Shown here in pieces: positions 5,774 through 7,286 of a DNA stretch of 7,286 nucleotides. The stretch is from positions 1 to 7,286 of the forward strand of contig DASTZF010000211.1 in the NCBI GenBank assembly GCA_035764445.1, given 5' to 3'. Numbering within the stretch: the first letter of the stretch is position 1; each line of letters begins with the position of its first letter. A program made the translations under genes and the position numbers. The notes beneath the pieces were generated by a model. The model was given only the letters and a program-made list of their open reading frames with translations, made no database searches and was not told the DNA's origin. Source of the DNA: JAEUPI01 sp035764445. Lineage in GTDB: Bacteria > Pseudomonadota > Gammaproteobacteria > Burkholderiales > Burkholderiaceae_C.

Positions 5774-5798
5774 AGCGACTCGCGGCATGCGCTCGCCG

Positions 5799-6500
5799 TC
5801 AGGCCGGCATCGCGTTCACTGGGCGAGCAAAGCGATAGCCGACCCCGCGCACGGTCTCGATCATCGCCGCGCACTGCACCGGATTGAGCGCGTCGCGCAA
5901 GCGCTTGACGTGCACGTCGACCGTGCGCTCCTCGATGAAGACGTGATCGCCCCACACGCGATCGAGCAGCTGCTTGCGGCTGTGCACACGGTCGGGATGC
6001 GTCATCAGAAAGTGCAGCAGCCGGAACTCGGTGGGCCCCATGTGGATCTCGCGGCCTCCCGCAGTGACCCGGTGCGTCGCTGGGTCGACCAGCAGCTCGC
6101 CCGCCTTGACGGGCTGCTCCAGCGCCTCGGGCGCGCGGCGCCGCAGCACCGCGCGGATGCGCGCGTGCAGCTCGCTGGTCGAGAACGGCTTGGTCAGGTA
6201 GTCGTCGGCGCCGGAATCGAGGCCCGCGATCTTGTCGGCTTCCTCGGTGCGCGCGGTCAGCATGATGATCGGCAACGCGCGCGTGCGCGCCGCGTTGCGC
6301 CAGTGCCGCGCCAGCGCGAGCCCCGATTGATCGGGCAGCATCCAATCGAGCACCACGAGATCGGGCAGCACGGCGTCGACCTCGAGCTGTGCCTGGGCGG
6401 CGTCACCCGCCAGCACCACCTCGTGCCCGGCATGGCGCAGGTTCAACGCCAGCAATTCGGCGATCGCCGCCTCGTCTTCAACTACCAGGATCCGGCTCAT
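5799..6500 (-). CDS. phoB: Phosphate regulon response regulator PhoB
   Basis: This encodes a 233-residue OmpR/PhoB-family transcription factor, near the 229 of E. coli PhoB. When phosphorylated by PhoR it binds Pho boxes and recruits sigma-70 polymerase to phosphate-starvation genes. The receiver domain (1-120) has the acidic pair Glu8/Asp9 in VVEDE, the phospho-acceptor Asp52 in VVLDWMLP, Thr82 in MLTAR and Lys104 in YLTKPF. The C-terminal winged helix (about 130-228) includes GPTEFRLLHFLMTHPDRV (155-172) and the recognition helix ERTVDVHVKRLRDAL (191-205), then TVRGVGYRF. The phrases LDWMLPDQSG and TVDVHVKRLR identify PhoB rather than a generic OmpR-type regulator. The start is ATG 6500, served by GAGG ten bases upstream, which overlaps the phoU stop codon. 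It is followed by phoR after a gap of about 33-39 bp. Confidence 0.97.
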   Translation of the reverse strand: MSRILVVEDEAAIAELLALNLRHAGHEVVLAGDAAQAQLEVDAVLPDLVVLDWMLPDQSGLALARHWRNAARTRALPIIMLTARTEEADKIAGLDSGADDYLTKPFSTSELHARIRAVLRRRAPEALEQPVKAGELLVDPATHRVTAGGREIHMGPTEFRLLHFLMTHPDRVHSRKQLLDRVWGDHVFIEERTVDVHVKRLRDALNPVQCAAMIETVRGVGYRFARPVNAMPA

Positions 6501-6510
6501 CGTCGTCGGG

Positions 6511-6515
6511 CCTCA
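6511..6515 (-). promoter_or_regulatory. phoB ribosome binding site overlapping the phoU stop codon
   Basis: On the minus strand TGAGG combines the phoU stop TGA (6515-6513) with a Shine-Dalgarno GAGG ten bases before the phoB start. Ribosomes finishing phoU would expose or occupy the phoB site, so translational coupling is likely. Confidence 0.65.
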
Positions 6516-7220
6516 GCGTGCCATCGATTCTGCCGTCTCGGGCGAGATGTGCCGCACGTCGGCGCCCTTGACGATGTAGATGATGACCTCCGCCAGGTTC
6601 TTGGCGTGGTCGCCGACCCGTTCGATCGCCTTGGCGACGAACACCAAGTCGATGCTCGCAGAGATCGTGCGCGGATCTTCCATCATGTAGGTGATCAGCT
6701 TGCGCATCAGGCCATCGAACTCGCGGTCGATCTGGTCGTCGTGCTTCAGCACGTCGAGCGCTGCTTCGACGTCAAGCCGCGCGAACGCGTCGAGCACCTT
6801 GCGCAACTGGTGGGTCGCCAGCTCCGATTCGAACGACAGGTCCGACACCGGCAGCCGCATGCGGCTGGAAACGCCCGAGTTGAGCAGGCGCTGCACGGTA
6901 CGCGCGATGCGCGCCGCCTCGTCACCGATGCGCTCGAGGTTGCCGATCGTCTTGGACACCGCGATCAGCAGCCGCAGGTCGCGCGCGGTCGGTTGCCGGC
7001 GCGCGATGATGGTCGACAGGTCGCGGTCGATCTCGACCTCCATCGCGTTGACGCGCTGCTCGTTCTCGAGCACCACCGTCGCGACGTCGCCGCTGAAGGT
7101 CGACAGCGCGTGCACCGCCTGGGCAACCTGCGATTCGACGAGGCCGCCCATCTCGAGCACGCGTGCCGAGATCGAGCTCAGCTCGGCGTCGAACTGGGTG
7201 GACAGATGCTTGTCGGTCAT
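6513..7220 (-). CDS. phoU: Phosphate signalling regulator PhoU
   Basis: This encodes a 235-residue protein (E. coli PhoU has 241) made of two similar three-helix bundles. PhoU links the PstSCAB transporter to PhoR, keeps PhoR in its phosphatase mode when phosphate is high, and limits Pst activity. Each repeat carries the family's metal-binding acidic motif: ERIGDEAARIA at 96-106 (Glu96, Asp100) and ERVGDHAKNLAE at 200-211 (Glu200, Asp204, Asn208). The N-terminus KHLSTQFDAEL and the segment LENEQRVNAMEVEID (51-65) are also typical. The start ATG 7220 is supported by a good GGAGG seven bases upstream. It is the first complete gene of the phoU-phoB-phoR operon, 12 bp from phoB. In many bacteria pstB lies directly upstream, but no pstB-like end is seen in the remaining 66 bases. 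Confidence 0.97.
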   Translation of the reverse strand: MTDKHLSTQFDAELSSISARVLEMGGLVESQVAQAVHALSTFSGDVATVVLENEQRVNAMEVEIDRDLSTIIARRQPTARDLRLLIAVSKTIGNLERIGDEAARIARTVQRLLNSGVSSRMRLPVSDLSFESELATHQLRKVLDAFARLDVEAALDVLKHDDQIDREFDGLMRKLITYMMEDPRTISASIDLVFVAKAIERVGDHAKNLAEVIIYIVKGADVRHISPETAESMAR

Positions 7221-7286
7221 GGCCGCGCCTCCAGGTACAACGCAATCGCCGAAGGTTCGGTGCCAGCGTGACGGAGCGAGAGTGCC
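7221..7286 (-). promoter_or_regulatory. Upstream region of phoU with its ribosome binding site
   Basis: GGAGG (complement of 7228-7232) is seven bases from the phoU ATG and is a strong Shine-Dalgarno. The 66 bases are stop-free in two minus frames. In the third, a frame ends in ...ALYLEARP with TGA overlapping the phoU ATG (ATGA). That peptide does not look like the usual PstB end (ITGRFG). No clear promoter or Pho box is seen. Confidence 0.5.

Noticed and set aside
5757..5790. Ten-codon minus-strand frame between phoB and phoR ending on ATGA at the phoR start
   Set aside because: It is very short, has no ribosome binding site and is easily due to chance.
4944..7271. Plus-strand open frame of 775 codons opposite phoR-phoB-phoU
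   Set aside because: It is remarkably long but Arg/Gln/His-rich, and it crosses three well-identified genes and their gaps. GC-rich codon bias removes stops on the opposite strand, so length alone is not evidence.
7240..7286. Possible Pho box upstream of phoU (CCGTCAC ... GCACC)
   Set aside because: Only one half resembles CTGTCAT and the spacing to a second repeat is wrong, so it is not supportable.

Overview
The window is GC-rich chromosomal DNA from a betaproteobacterium. It most likely belongs to Burkholderiales, perhaps the Rubrivivax/Leptothrix-type group. Three things suggest this: the trxA-rho-rpmE2 order, the cysteine-poor L31 and Rho sequences, and the phoU-phoB-phoR order; all three rest on remembered family sequences, not a search. 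I see no insertion sequences, prophage genes, tRNA or rRNA genes, CRISPR arrays or clear signs of transfer. This is mainly a housekeeping region.

Left part (1-2640). The first 258 bases are the 5' end of a minus-strand gene that runs off the window and looks like the N-terminus of an AddB/PD-(D/E)XK-type exonuclease. Divergent from it lies trxA (thioredoxin 1), followed on the same strand by rho (transcription termination factor) and rpmE2 (ribosomal protein L31, zinc-free type). A perfect TATAAT overlaps the trxA stop codon and is followed by a C-rich leader of about 210 nt before rho, the layout expected if Rho controls its own transcription. A second perfect TATAAT precedes rpmE2, and both share the 9-mer CTATAATCC. 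A textbook UUCG-loop terminator closes rpmE2, and a second strong GC hairpin follows it.

Middle part (2747-4444). One plus-strand gene encodes a polytopic membrane protein of about 565 residues resembling the ArnT/PMT-like (GT39-type) glycosyltransferases. Its substrate cannot be told from sequence. It ends only 10 bp from the convergent phoR stop codon.

Right part (4455-7286, minus strand). phoU, phoB and phoR form a tight operon read right to left, with gaps of 12 bp (phoU-phoB) and about 33-39 bp (phoB-phoR). PhoR senses the phosphate state through PhoU and the Pst transporter, PhoB activates the Pho regulon, and PhoU restrains PhoR when phosphate is plentiful. No recognisable end of pstB is visible in the 66 bases upstream of phoU.

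The long reading frames opposite rho, the glycosyltransferase and phoUBR are composition artefacts of GC-rich coding DNA. I did not find a novel system. The points most worth a second look are unusual residues at normally invariant positions in Rho, the paired TATAAT promoters of rho and rpmE2, and the start region of the glycosyltransferase gene.
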